From Zygnema cylindricum (Eukaryota; Streptophyta; Zygnematophyceae; Zygnematales; Zygnemataceae), in contig JBBHKE010003448.1 of NCBI GenBank assembly GCA_037447655.1, forward strand, positions 416,918 through 480,917: a stretch of 64,000 nucleotides of DNA, given 5' to 3'. The position numbers and the translations under genes were made by a program. Positions 18,717 to 30,568 of the stretch are shown here, piece by piece (the first letter of the stretch is position 1; each line of letters begins with the position of its first letter). The notes beneath the pieces are model-generated. The model saw nothing but the letters and a program-made list of their open reading frames with translations, had not been told where the DNA came from and did not search any database.

Positions 18717-21700
18717 ATGTCTGCAAGAAACGCTGAACGCTTTGAAGAACCTCAAACCCTAGAACTCTCCGAATCTTCAGTTGGTTCTGCAGCGGATTTC
18801 TACCTTCATTCTTCTTCTTTATCTTTCCTCTCAGATAGAACTTACCTTTTGTCGGATGTGGATTCTATATCGGCGGCCAAAGTCGATTCGGATGACTTTC
18901 ATAAGAAGTCAGCTGAGGCTGAAGAAAACCTAGAAACTACTGAAGAAGGTAGACAAGGAAATGTTGTTAACAAGATAATGGCGATTGATAAGACAGACGG
19001 TTGGAGGAATTTTGACGTAAACGGAGAACCGGAGAAAGCAAAACATGAGCCGAAAACCGAATTGAAATTGAAATTGAAATCAGAATTGGAATTGGAATCA
19101 GAATTTGAATCAAGTTTCGTAACACAATCGGATTTAGAATTAAAATGGGACTCAGATGAGGAACTGGAAATGGAAGAAGATATGAGAAATGCAATGAAGA
19201 CAAAAAAATGGAATCTTATGAGAGACGAATTGTTACTTCAATTGCGTTTGGCGTTTCCGATTTGCAGTATGGGCGTCCTTACATTCCTTATCAGCATGAT
19301 ATCAGGTACTCATTTTGTTTGGAAAAAATGTAAAAAGTTTGAATGAATGAAGTGGTGGAGAAAGATACCTGTATTGCCAGAGACAAGTACAAATGCGTGA
19401 CATTTTGTCATGTTGCAGTATTTTTGCTCTTCTTATAGTTATTCCTCAAGGGTTTTGGGCTCTTCTCCTCCAGCTATGTTTGTTGGCCATTTGGGGAAAC
19501 TAGAGTTGGCCAGCTCTTCTATCGCCACCAGTCTGGCTTCTGTTACAGGCTATAGTACTATGGTGTGTCCCTCTTTTTCTTTTTTCTTTTTAATTTCTGT
19601 ATTTATCTTGGTTTTCATCTTCCGCTTCCTCTTCCTCTTCGTCTTTATCTTTGTGTTCGTCTTTGTGTTCGTCTTCATTCTTGACTTCATCTTCTCTCAC
19701 ATTTAGTTTTGCCTTGGTTCTTTTTTTGTTTTTATTTTTGGATTTTTTGACTTTGGTGGCGTTTATGGGCATTTTTGTGGTTGACAAGTCATGTTATGCA
19801 ATTATTGTTTGGAAATTGTGGAATTACTTTTTTTTTGAAAGTGGAAGTTGAACGAACTCTCCACGAGCCCAAAGGAAGTGCCGTAGTTTTACGAGGTGGA
19901 GTAGTTTATGAATTTTTGAAGAAACCCTCAAGATTTGGAATAACACTTGACACGATGCTCCATTTACCCATGTCATCTGTTTCATGTCTGTGTATTTTTT
20001 GAAGAAATTATCTGAACAAGTAAGATTCTTTTTAGTAGGGAATCGCAAGTCATTGAAATCGAGTCTTTTTCGTAAGTTTAAATTCGGATAAAACTGAAAT
20101 TTGACGTTTCTCTACACTTTGGAACTCAAACTGGTGTTTGACAGCATGTTAAGTCATCTGGTGAAAGAATAAAAGCTTTAGTTTAGTGTAGCTTTTTTTA
20201 GTTTTTGTTTTTGTTTGTGTTTGGTTTTGACTATTAAACCTTGGCACCCGTCGATATAGGATAGCCATACCCTTGAGGCTTATACCGATGCTCCAAGCTC
20301 ATAATTAATCGAACTGATAAAGAAATCATGTTTGGGAAAGGAGTATGGAAAGCAACAGCAAGATAAATATTGGTATTCGTGTTTTGTTATCATTTTAAAA
20401 TTGTTTGAAGAGTCGTGGGCCAAAATGTTGGAAGGGCAAAAGTTTATTCTTGGTAATCAATTGAATCCATGGACTATTTTTCAAGAACAGCAATTCTCAG
20501 TGTAATGTTGATGGATACTGATTCCTATCTTCTCATGATAGCTATGAATAACTAATTAGTGCTATTGGTTGACTAGTCAGTGTTAATTTTTGAAAAACGT
20601 AATGGTTGACTAATGCTAATTTTTGAAAAGCGGTGTCTATGAATGACTAGTTAGTCGTTTTGGAAAATCCTGTTTATGTTCGACTAGTCAAGGCTAGTTT
20701 TTGAAATACAATGTGAATGAATGTCTAATTAGTGCTTATATTTGAGAACAAATGACTAGGTAGTGCTAATTTTTGACAAAACAATTTCTTTGGTTGATTT
20801 TTTCGTGCTAGTAATTGAAGACTTTCTTACCTCTGACATTTTTTACGATTCTTTTTTTTCCTTTTGCAGTTAGGACTTTCTGGAGCCATGGAAACTCTTT
20901 GTGGCCAAGCTTATGGAGCCAAAAAGTATACAGATCTTGGAGTTTATATGCAGCAGGGATTTTTCGTTTTAACTTGTTTTTCGATACCCATTGCTTTAAT
21001 ATGGGTTTATTTGGGCTCCATATTACGGATGCTCGGTCAGGACCCTGCGATTTCTGACATGGCGGGAATTTACGCTTTTTGGCTTTTACCTTCTCTTTTT
21101 GCGTTAGCTTGGACTCAACCAATTGTAAAATTCATGCAGGTAAGTGATATTTCTATCTCAAAGGTTTTATATAAAGATTTTATATGAAGGTTTTACATGA
21201 AGGTTTTATATGAAGGTTTTATATGAAGGTTTTAGTTATGAAGCTTTTGTTTTATATGAAGGTTTTACGTTTCTCAAATGTTTAATGTAAAGGTTTTATT
21301 CAAAAAAATTATTGAAAGTTTTTTGACTTAAGAACTTTTACTTCGGGAAGGAATTTGATCAACATTCCATAGCAAGCACTCAATGTTTGATAAACTTGAT
21401 TCGTCACAAACTGTCTCTGACTGCATTTAAAAGTTTAGAAAAAAATATTAAATTTGGTGCATTAGTTTTTGTACAAATTACTCAGAAAGTTTCAAATGTC
21501 ATTTTCAAATAAGAGCACTCCTCTCTCCTCTTTTCTTCCTCTCTCCCCTTCTCTTCCTCTCTCCACTTCTCTCCCTCTCTCCCTCTCCCTCTCCCTCTCC
21601 CTCTCCCTCTCCCTCTCCCTCTCCGTCTCTCTCACACGCACAACCTCACACCCCCGACGTTTCGTCCCTTTGTACCGATTTTGATTTTTTTGATTTCCTT

Positions 21701-24700
21701 GTTTTACTTTCCAAATTCAATTGCAGTCTCAGAGTGTGGTTACACCATTAGCCGTTACTCCTTTTATAACTTTTTTATTAATCACCCCGGCAAATTACCT
21801 GTTTATATATTTTTTTGATCTCGGTTTTCGAGGGGCGGCCCTCGCGGTTTCCTTCGGTTATTGGGTCAATTTGATTGGACTTTTGGCATTTTTACGATTC
21901 TCCCCCGAATTCAAAAATACTTGGGGAGGTTGGTCTTTTCGAGCTTTTGAAAATTTGGGAGTTTTTATGCAACTCGCAGGATCTTCTTGGAGTATGCTTT
22001 GTTTAGAAGCTTGGTCTTTCGAAGGAGTTATTATTATTGGAGGACTGTTGCCTCATCCAGAATTGGAGGTACGGTACTGATTTTCTCTTTCAGTTTTTTG
22101 TTCTTTTTGGTTTTTTGGTTATTTTTGGGCATTTTGTTTTTTTTAGGCGGTATGTCGAGGAGATTCAGTCGATTTTCGGTGTCATAGTAATTTGGGTGGT
22201 CTAGATATTCATTTTATTGAGTCAATAGGGAGAGGGAGATGGAGAGGAGTGAGAGAGAACGTTATCGCAATACAGTATACAGGCCTTCGTTAGTAATTTG
22301 AAGGACTTATTAGTATTAAAGCGTTATTACAATCGATACTACTAATCTACGTTATATTTGAATCAATAGTTACTAATCTACGTTATTTTAGAATCAATAC
22401 TACTAATCTACTTTATATTACAATTGATACTAAAATCTATCTTATATTAGAATCGATACTACTAATCTGGGTTATATTAGAATCGATACTACTAATCTAC
22501 GTTATATTACAATCGATACTACTAATCTACGTTCTATTTTAATTGATACTACTAATTGACATTATATTATAATCGATACTACTAATATAAGTTCTATTAT
22601 ACTTGATACTACTTATCGACGTTAAATTACAACCGATACTACTAATCTATGTTATATTAGAATTGGTACCACTAATCTACTTATATTACAATCGCTACCA
22701 CTAATCTACGCTATATGACAATCGATACTACTAATCTACGTTATATTGCAATCGATACTACTAATCTACGTCAGGTTGTAGTCTTCTCCTTTATAGTGTT
22801 ATTAACACGACCAAAAAAAATTATAACTGTATTAATCTTATTGCCGAAATGTCAGTCGGCCAATTTGTCATCGTGGGAAATTTGCATCCCAACAGATAAT
22901 TCGATATACGGATATCGCAATGAAACAAGCTTGAGTTCTCTCACTATTACTAGTTTGAATTCACTTCCACTAGGTTTTTAGCTTTTCCGTGCGCTTTGGT
23001 AACTTTTGGGTATCGTGTTTGTTTCATCCCTTTCCTCTCCCTCACCTTCTCTTTTTCAAATATCTTTCTTTCAAATAAGTTTCTTTGAAATAGTTTTTTC
23101 GTGTCCCCAGGTTTCTGCCCTCTCTATTTGCCTCTCCACTGCCGCCCTTCTGTACTATGTTCCCAATGGCCTATCAGCTGCTGCCTCCACACGTGTGGCC
23201 AATGAGATAGGGGCGGGACACTGGAGAGCCGCGAGAAGGAGTGCCTATGTAGCCTTCAGTCTCTCCTGCATTATCGTGAGGCTTCTTTCTTTTTTTTTTT
23301 AGGGTTTAAAAACAATTGTTTATTTTTGTTACTGTTCTTTTTTTGTTATGTTTTTTTTCTTTTTTTTCGAATCCATGAGCTTCATTGTTTTTCTCCTTTG
23401 GTTTTTCCTTGTTTATCGTGAGCCCATTTGTCTTTTTTGCCCCGTTTTGATTGGTTTTTTATTATTATTATTTTTTTATCATTTGAGGCTGCGTTGTTTT
23501 TTTTCAACGTGTTCTTTCTCTGAAGTTATGAACCTTTTAGGGGTTTTTATGGTTTCAGTATTCATTTCTTTTTTTATGACAACCCCAGTTGTAGAACTAT
23601 TTTGCATTTGAAAATGTGAATGTGAAATTGCTAACCTCGATTGTCTTACCATCTTTCTCTCTCTCTCCCTCTCTCCCTCTCTGTTTCTCTCTCTCTTGAT
23701 CTCTCTCTTTCGCCCCCTCTCCCTCCCCTTCTCCCTCTCCCTGTCCTTTCCCTCTCGCTCTCCCTTCCCCCTCCCTCTCCCTCTCCCTCCCCTTCTCCCT
23801 CTCCCCCTCCCTCTTCCTCCCTCTCCCTCTCCCTCTCCCCCTCCCCCTCCCCTCTCCCTTTCCCTTGTTCTCTCTCTCTCTTCTCTCGTATGTCTTTATT
23901 ATTTGTTTTTGTCATGCACTTTTTTGGCCAGGGTACGACTTCTGCGACATTTATTTTCTTTGTACGAAACTTTTGGGGTTTCCTTTTTAGCAGTAATCTG
24001 GAAGTCGTTAACTATCTCGCTTCAATTTTTAGAGTTCAAATTTTTGTCGTAAGTCCCTCCCTCTCTCTCTCCCCTTTTTTTGGAGTATATGATTGTAGTT
24101 TACTTTCAAATTTATCGTCAATTTCCGAAAAACTCTGAACCGGCAAAAAACTACACATTGCATCGTGGCTCTCGCTTAGAGTTTTGATGATGTTTTTTTT
24201 TCGTTATATTCTTTTCCACTTCTCAAACTCATGTTTCGTGGACATTGTTGTTTTTTTGCTTCTTTTTTTTCTTTTGGGTGCTCACCTGTCGGTTTTGTTA
24301 AAAAAATTGATCAGCTTACCTTCCGATTTGTCATTCTTCCATAGATTAAAACGAGTTTGAGAGGTATATATATATAATTATATATAATTATATATAAATA
24401 TATATATATAAAAAAATGAATTTATTGATGAATTTGTTTGTTTTATTTTTGTCCAATTGACGTTGTTTCAAGATGAACTCCTCTTTTTTCTTTGCTGTTT
24501 TATACACAAATATTCATATTATTATTTGCGCTTCCATTATTTGTTTTGTTTGAATAATATAGTTTTTTTGAAACCCGTACTCTAAAACTGTGTGCCATTT
24601 TTTTGAACTTACTAACGTTTTAGCCATTTCTTATTCGTTAACTCTCGTCTTAATCAATTCTTTAGGTCTTTCTCGACGCCATAAATTCGGTCATATCTGG

Positions 24701-25058
24701 AATTGTTCGTGGAGTCGGGAAACAAATGTTTGCGACAATTTCAAATTTTGTTTCGTTTTATCTTATTGGATTACCTCTCGGATATTTTCTCGCTTTTTTC
24801 GGAGATTTTGGAGCCAAAGGATTGTGGATTGGAATAACAATGGGACTTTTTGGACAATCCATTTGTTTTCTCTCCCTTTTGTTCCAAACAAATTGGGAAG
24901 ACGAAGTTTTGAGGATTTCTTTTGTGGGACAAGAAATGGATATAAAACATAAAGATGATTACAATTCTTATGAAGAGGAATTCGAACCACTCAAGATGGA
25001 GGAGGGAGAGAGAAATAAACAAAATAAAAGAGACGAAAAGGACGATTATTTTCTATGA
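18717..25058 (+). CDS. MATE/DTX family efflux transporter, seven exons, 654 aa
   Basis: Membrane antiporter of the multidrug and toxic compound extrusion family, which in plants exports or vacuolates organic compounds using an ion gradient. Exons: 18717-19305, 19474-19562, 20870-21139, 21727-22068, 23111-23275, 23932-24048, 24666-25058. All introns are GT-AG, phases agree, and the sum is 1965 nt. Motifs seen: LRLAFPICSMG (TM1), MFVGHLGKLELA, LETLCGQAYGAKKY (from about residue 234), PHPELEVSALSICL, SAAASTRVANEIGAG, FLDAINSVISGIVRGVGKQ and GLPLGY. The N-terminus before TM1 is about 170 residues and strongly acidic, with alternating Lys/Leu/Glu (about residues 110-155). This is longer than the few tens of residues usual for plant MATEs. 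The start at 18717 is the first in-frame ATG of this exon. The substrate cannot be predicted. No stop or frameshift is seen, so the gene may be active. Confidence 0.9.
20560..20785 (+). repeat. Degenerate tandem repeat in MATE intron 2
   Basis: About five loose copies of a GACTAGTTAGTGCTAATTTTTGA-like word (for example 20570, 20605, 20650, 20690, 20750) with variable spacing. Confidence 0.6.
21160..21300 (+). repeat. 13-bp tandem repeat in MATE intron 3
   Basis: GGTTTTATATGAA-type units, about six to seven copies with substitutions, starting 20 bp after the exon 3 donor site. Confidence 0.8.
21520..21632. repeat. CT-rich microsatellite in MATE intron 3
   Basis: CTCTCC/CTTCCT hexamer-like tract (mostly CCCTCT), 95 bp upstream of the exon 4 acceptor. 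It could act as an extended polypyrimidine region, but the normal acceptor CAATTGCAG follows separately. Confidence 0.85.
22322..22773 (+). repeat. 30-bp minisatellite in MATE intron 4 (about 15 copies)
   Basis: Unit TTATATTACAATCGATACTACTAATCTACG in tandem, with substitutions and small length changes between copies. It lies wholly in intron 4 (22069-23110). No coding role. Confidence 0.9.
23655..23885. repeat. CT-rich microsatellite in MATE intron 5
   Basis: CCCTCT/CTCTCC tract of about 230 bp ending 47 bp before the exon 6 acceptor. Apparent Ser/Pro/Leu-rich and Arg/Glu-rich frames on either strand are products of this tract. Confidence 0.9.
24364..24411. repeat. AT dinucleotide-rich tract in MATE intron 6
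   Basis: TATATATA/TAATTATATA mixture, simple sequence. Confidence 0.85.
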
Positions 25059-26313
25059 ACAATATGGAAAAAAGTTTTCTATGAATTCGACTTATCCTAG
25101 GTAAGGAAGTCTGAAATATTTTTAAAGGAAAGTTCAAGTACAGGCGATAATTTTTTTTTTTTATGAATTTATCTTAATCTAGTTGAGGAAGCTTGGAAAG
25201 ATTATGTTACAATGATGTTTAAAGAAAAAAGGAAATTTTAGGAGATAAATAAATGTCTTTTTTCGGACATCGTTCTTTTTTTGGACAACAACATGATGAA
25301 ATCGGTAATTTTCGAATTTTCTTTAAATGATATTGCAGTATACAAACTGGAATTTTGTTCTAATTTTGTTTACGCTGAAATATACGTTGAAATATGTATA
25401 TGTTTTTTTAAACAATAAGAGGGTATCAAAACTGATTTCCTCTAAATAGTGGTCAAAATCATATGTTTTTACAATAACAATTGGCCTGGTTTGGTTAACC
25501 CGTTTTTCCCAAGGATTAAACATGTTTTAAACCAATTTCCGCCTGAATTTAACCGGGTTTTTGGGATTAAACCCGTTTTGCTGGAATTAAATCAGTTTTT
25601 GCTATGTATAAACTGGTTTTCTACCAGAATTAACCGGTTCTGCCATAATTGAACTGTCGCCAAAATTCAACCGGTTTTTTCCACAATAAAACCTGTTTTT
25701 CGCCAGAATTAAAGCGGTTTTTCGCTAGTTCTGTGTTGTTGACTCGCTATTGATTTAAACAGGCGTGATTCGGTTTAATCGATTTTGAAATCAGCTAAGT
25801 TTTTTTTTTTATCATGTCAAACCCGGTTTAAAGATATTATATAACTACACATTGTTTTTTTTTTTTTTAAATCTTAGTTTGGGAATGGTAGTTTAATTAT
25901 AGAGTGGGAATAGTCGTCAAACTTGTGGCATATTAATGTAGACAGTTCATGAAGTTTAGTATTAAATCACTTTACAGGATAACCAGATTTCATGTGTGTA
26001 TGGTTTTATTATAGGATAATACAATTTCGGTTTTTCTGAAGTTTACGTGTCTTGTATATTGTGGAATTAGATGTATTTTAATAATTTATTATGTATTTAC
26101 CTTGAGATGTTGTTAATGTGGTGTTCAAAATTTGAGTGTGCGTAAAGTATGGAATTATATATATATTGCTGCAATGTAAATCATAAACTAATCAGCGACG
26201 AGTATGCTTCGTCATTTGTTCATCATCCTTCTAGAAAATTGATAAGTTGTTAGCTTCTTAAACAACATATTCACCACACTATTTAATGGTTGCCCTTTCA
26301 GCTGCGAGAATTT
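25059..26313. repeat. Intergenic region downstream of MATE with degenerate AACCGGTTTT repeats
   Basis: No gene. Between about 25485 and 25740 there are eight or so loose units of the type GAATTAAACCGGTTTTT, about 25-35 bp apart. The remainder is AT-rich 3' flank. Confidence 0.6.
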
Positions 26314-26640
26314 GTCGTCGCTAGATGGAAATCCAGCGACAAAACAGCTTTCTTATCATCTCCGAGGAAGCAGAGGCTGTGTCGTCGCTAGATGGAAATC
26401 CAACGAAGAAACAACTTTCTTATCACCTCCGGAAAGCGGAGGCTGTGTAATCCCTAGATGGAAATCCAGCGATGAAACAACTTTTTTATCAACTCCAAGA
26501 AAGTAGAGGCTGTGTCGTCGCTAGATGGAAATCTAGCGACGAAACAACTTTCTTATCATCTTCGAGAAAGCAGAGGCTGTGTCGTCGCTAGATGGAAATC
26601 CAACGACGAAACAGCTTCATCATCATCTCCGACAAGCAAA
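26314..26640 (+). repeat. 67-bp minisatellite, five copies
   Basis: Units begin at 26314, 26381, 26447, 26514 and 26581 (spacing 67, 66, 67, 67). Each starts GTCGTCGCTAGATGGAAATC. In units 1 and 4 the arms TCGTCGCT and AGCGACGA (or close variants) form an inverted repeat around a 12-bp centre. Because 67 is not a multiple of three, the open frames across it are not a repeat protein. Confidence 0.9.
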
Positions 26641-26843
26641 GAGTTTCTCGTCACTAAATTCTAATCATGGAAGCCATTGTAACGTTGTTTCTGTCTCATT
26701 GAATGTGAACCTCTATGGGGTCCATTCCCCTAAAGAAATCGCAGATCCAAAGAAGCTTATCTAGATTATGCCGACTCCAAGTTGATATAAATCCAAATGA
26801 CTGACAACCTAATAGTCAGAATCCCAATACAGATTTACCCCTG

Positions 26844-27942
26844 TGAAATAAGACTTTCTGTGTGCTTAGTTCCCAACAAAATGGAAAGTTAGAATATGAG
26901 TATTTAGACATGTTCCCCCACTTTGACTTTCCCTTAAAAATACCGCCACCCTGGCAAGCAAAGACTATAACAAACTACACCCCGGTGTAGCCTGGACTCT
27001 CTTGAGTCCGCAGCAAAAAAAAATACTAAAAATAGTCAAGACTCTAACAGACTACACCCAATTGTAGCCTGGACTCCCTTGAGTCCGCAGCAAAAAGAAT
27101 CACTAAAAATGGTCAACTGAGATGATATGTATGGTTGGCCAAAGATGGCTTATAAATACAAAAGCACTCTGGGAGAGAGGTAGCTATCTTCTATTTCTCA
27201 AGTCCTAAACCCCTCTCTTATCCCTCTACTATTGAAGTACGGCACCAATCATAAGACTGTACGGCACATAAAAGTACAGGCGCCGGAGTACTTTCTGTAT
27301 GACCACTTACGACTTGGCCATAAAGGTGACGCTTGTCACATCCGGACTTGGTGTGATGCTTCCTAGAGATTTTGCAAGTCAATGAGATACTTCCACGTGT
27401 CATCCTGTGTGACAGTGACCGCAAACCGCCAAACCGACCATTGTGTGATGTTGATACGCATCGTGGCCGTCCGATCCGTTACCGACATTTGATTTCGTCC
27501 GTCGAAATGAAATGTTGTTTCGTTAATTCGGTGCGGTCCGGAATTCGTGTGGTCTGTTTCTTTTCTGTGTACAGTCCGTCTCGTAATTTGTTAAATGAAA
27601 TATATTGCGTTGTCCATGTTCATATAGCTATTGTATCCTATATACTTTCGCATAGGTCCTACACTATAGGATAAAGCTAACCGCTACCGGCTACTCTGAT
27701 GGACTGTAGGTACCAAGATCAATTTATGGTTTCGGCAACCCCTTTTGGTACATACTAAATTTAGCCTACTCTTTGTCACTTTGGACAGCATTGGCAGCCA
27801 TGGCTCCGACTCTCTCTCCAGTCTTCAGTGACTGCGACAAGTGTGGGGACTTGGAGAGTTGAGTGAGAAGCACACTGCCTTTCCTGTTTTTCCTTCTATT
27901 ATTTTTCCTATTTCAAACCGAGAAATTACATAAATCTCAACA
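26844..27942 (-). repeat. 3' LTR of minus-strand copia relic I
   Basis: On the minus strand it starts TGTTGAGATTTATG right after the tract AAGGGGAG (27950-27943). It shares the CCATGGCTGCC region (near 27800), a TATTTATA box followed by GCCA-TCTT-TGGC (near 27150), and the leader hairpins. The inner end near 26844 (TTATTTCA) is placed by homology and is less certain. Confidence 0.7.
26962..27115 (-). repeat. 77-bp duplication of the leader-hairpin module in LTR I
   Basis: Two tandem units (26962-27038, 27039-27115). Each holds on the minus strand a GGACTC-AAGR-GAGTCC hairpin and a CTACA...TGTAG hairpin. Other subfamilies have one such module. Confidence 0.8.
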
Positions 27943-27955
27943 CTCCCCTTATTTT

Positions 27956-29520
27956 CTTGTCTACTTTTCTTTCAACTCCCATCAAAAACTACATATATAT
28001 ATAATCTTTTCTTTTTCCTTTATAAAATTTTAAGTGAATAACCTCGTATTTAAGAAGGTGTATTAGATGATTCGAAATAATAATTTCATCTTGTTGATCA
28101 TACATTCTATTTTGCATGTCACTTTTCATAAATCCGAGCTGTTGGAGCAAAGATTTTATCCACATCATCTCTTTTCCATCACCAATTTCCCGCTTGCTGT
28201 TCCAACAACCAGTCCCATCCCTTTTCTGCAACACATACTCAGATGATAACCTTTTTACAAGCACATCTTCATAAGTGACATCACACCAAGTAGTGATGTC
28301 AAATCCACCCTCCCCCAAACTTATCCAAAAACCACTTATCCCTACTAAAGTTCTTATAGATTTTGCATCTTCCCCACTAAAATGACTATCTATGATAATT
28401 ACCCCATTCTCTGATTTTTCTCAACTTCCCCCTTTTAGATCCATATGAGTCTTTTCACTCTCACTTTTCATTTTGATTCCCAAAAAATATTTCTCCTCTC
28501 CTAAACCTTTCCTTAAATATTTCTCTTCTCCCCTATCCTTTGGACCCCCCTCTGGATTTACTTCTCCCATTTCCATGGAATCTGTTGAAGTCTCCTCTTT
28601 CGACCAGTTTTTTTTCTCCAAAATATCTATGAAAATATCTTCATTATTTTTAACTTCTTCTAGTACCTCCTTTCTCTTTACCTCCCTTATACCTCCAAAA
28701 GCACACTGTTGCTTTCGTGGAATTTGTGTGTGCTTTTCTCTCTTCCCCATACTACCGACGTGGAGAAGCTCCGAAATATCTTCATCCTATTTCTCCTATT
28801 CCCGTTCTTCCTCTTCATTCACATTTTAACTTCTAATTTCTTCCAAACAAGGACATTCCGCCATATAGTGACCCGGTTCCCTACAAAAAAAACAAACCCA
28901 TTTTTTTAAAGCTCCCCTTTCTTTTTCTCTTCCTCTCTTTCCACCGAAGATCCGTTAAAGTTTATCTTTATGTTTCTTCCTCTCATCACGCTTCCGCCAG
29001 TCACCATCATTCCTCATATCACGCTTTCGCCAGTCACCACTAGTTGTTACTGCATTTATCCTATCACATTTCCTACGAAGATCCAAAATGCTTTCCCTCT
29101 CAAAAATCATCCACATAGTAGTGCTTCAATTCCATGTGGAGTAACCCATTTTCTGCATACGATTAATGATTCTCTTGTACTCATCTAGAAGTTTCATGAT
29201 TAGTGTGTTAATCTTTCTCACCTCAGATTCTACAAAACTTGCATTAGCAAACTCAACATATAATGCAACAATATCATTGCAAAACTCTATCATGCTACCT
29301 TTTTTATAAACATAGGCCTCTATTTTGTGTTTTAATAATTGCTGCCCCTGTATAGTCTCACTATTATAAGTCATAATTAGTGCTTCCCAGATTTTTGAAA
29401 ATTTGGTTAAGGCTATAAGATTGATAGCTATGGACTTTGACATGTTTCTAAGTATGAGATGTTTTGCTATAGTGGTGTTTATACTCCCATATTTTAGTAT
29501 CATTTTCTTCAGCTTTTGGT
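27956..29520 (-). pseudogene. Copia relic I gag-pol fragments, minus strand
   Basis: From high to low coordinates: central gag (LILRNMSKSIAINLIALTKF and IEFCNDIVALYVEF, about 29470-29130); CCHC remnants; a linker with PRKQQCAFGG (28720); an RT scrap (GEEKYFLGIKMKSESEK, about 28500); and RNase H pieces (DITTWCDVTYEDV, 28310, through MMWIKSLLQQLGF). Protease, integrase and most of RT are deleted. The N-terminal gag and 5' LTR are missing because element D interrupts at 29563. Confidence 0.75.
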
Positions 29521-29563
29521 TTAGTTACACCCCCTAGAGGTGGAACCGTAATCGAGAGGCTAG

Positions 29564-30568
29564 TGTTGAAATAAATAGTTTTTTAGTTTTTTGTTATTTT
29601 CTAGGTCTTAATATATTTGCGGAAAAAAGAACATGCAGGCAGCTTGTCTTCATCTCTTCTCTCTTACTCCCAAACTTGTTGTAGTCACTGAACGAGAGAG
29701 AGAGTGATGGAGCCATGGCTGCCTCAGCTCCATAGAGAGGGTTAGAGAGTGACCTTAAGTCACTCTTTACAAAAAGGTTGAGTCCTGCAAGACTCGAACC
29801 CTCAACCGGTAGAGCGTGGCGTAGCCGTCCGCTCTAACCAGTCTGTCGTAGATGTTCGTTGGAGTATATAGGGTGTGACTCATATTTAAAGTGTTACGTC
29901 TCGTAATCCGATTAATGGAAATGTAAATGTAACATCATAGAACAGGTTAAATTTAGTGCGGACTGAATCCCGCACAAAACAAATGAATCTGACATTTGTT
30001 TCGACGGACGACATTTAATGCCAGTTCTTATCCAACAACATACCTCTTTGCCGAGATTTCAGGAATGGTCACTTTGGCGTTTTGTGACGTGGCATGACGT
30101 GGAGCCACGTGGAGAGATGACATTCGATCACGGGAATTTCGAAGAACGTACGGAGGAGTGAAAAATGACACGCGTCCACTTAATAGCCTTGTCGTACATA
30201 TGCCTTACAAAAGGTACACCAGCAGTATTACTTTTTGGTACAATACAGTAATCTGATTGGTCTGTACTTCAGTAGATAGAAGTTATTAGAGGGAATCATG
30301 ACTTAGAAAATTTTGGTTGGTAGTCACCTCTCCCATTGAGAGTTTGTAAAAATTGGCATTTTTACTGCCTTATAACTTATCGGCTGGTTGGCCGTTTTTC
30401 AGTGATTCTTTTTGTTACAGACCCAGGGGAGTCTAGGCTGCATATGGGTGCAGTCAAACTGTCATTTTGCCTTCTTGGACAGCAGTGGTTGTGGCTTGAC
30501 ATGGGTTAGTTAAACACTATCTAGAGGCTTCCTGTATGCTGTGGTCTTATGGAAGACACAAAGTTGCA
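29564..30568 (+). repeat. 5' LTR of copia element D
   Basis: Same subfamily as C: TGTTGAAATAAATAG to AAGTTGCA. Contains the tRNA-like block (B-box-like 29790-29800, A-box-like 29830-29840), the inverted repeat near 29745-29766, and the leader hairpins (CTGCAT-ATGG-GTGCAG near 30440). The left flank GCTAG (29559-29563) is the candidate TSD. Confidence 0.88.

Noticed and set aside
19590-19787. Lys/Glu-rich minus-strand small protein
   Set aside because: Low-complexity TTC/CTT-type sequence in MATE intron 2, no start context or homology.
23641-24138. Ser/Pro/Leu-rich protein of 165 residues (and the Arg/Glu-rich minus-strand frame)
   Set aside because: Product of the CT microsatellite in MATE intron 5; only its last part overlaps the true exon 6.
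26314-26640. Regular 67-bp array as a CRISPR array
   Set aside because: Units are almost identical along their full length, with no variable spacers, and the context is a plant-like nuclear genome.
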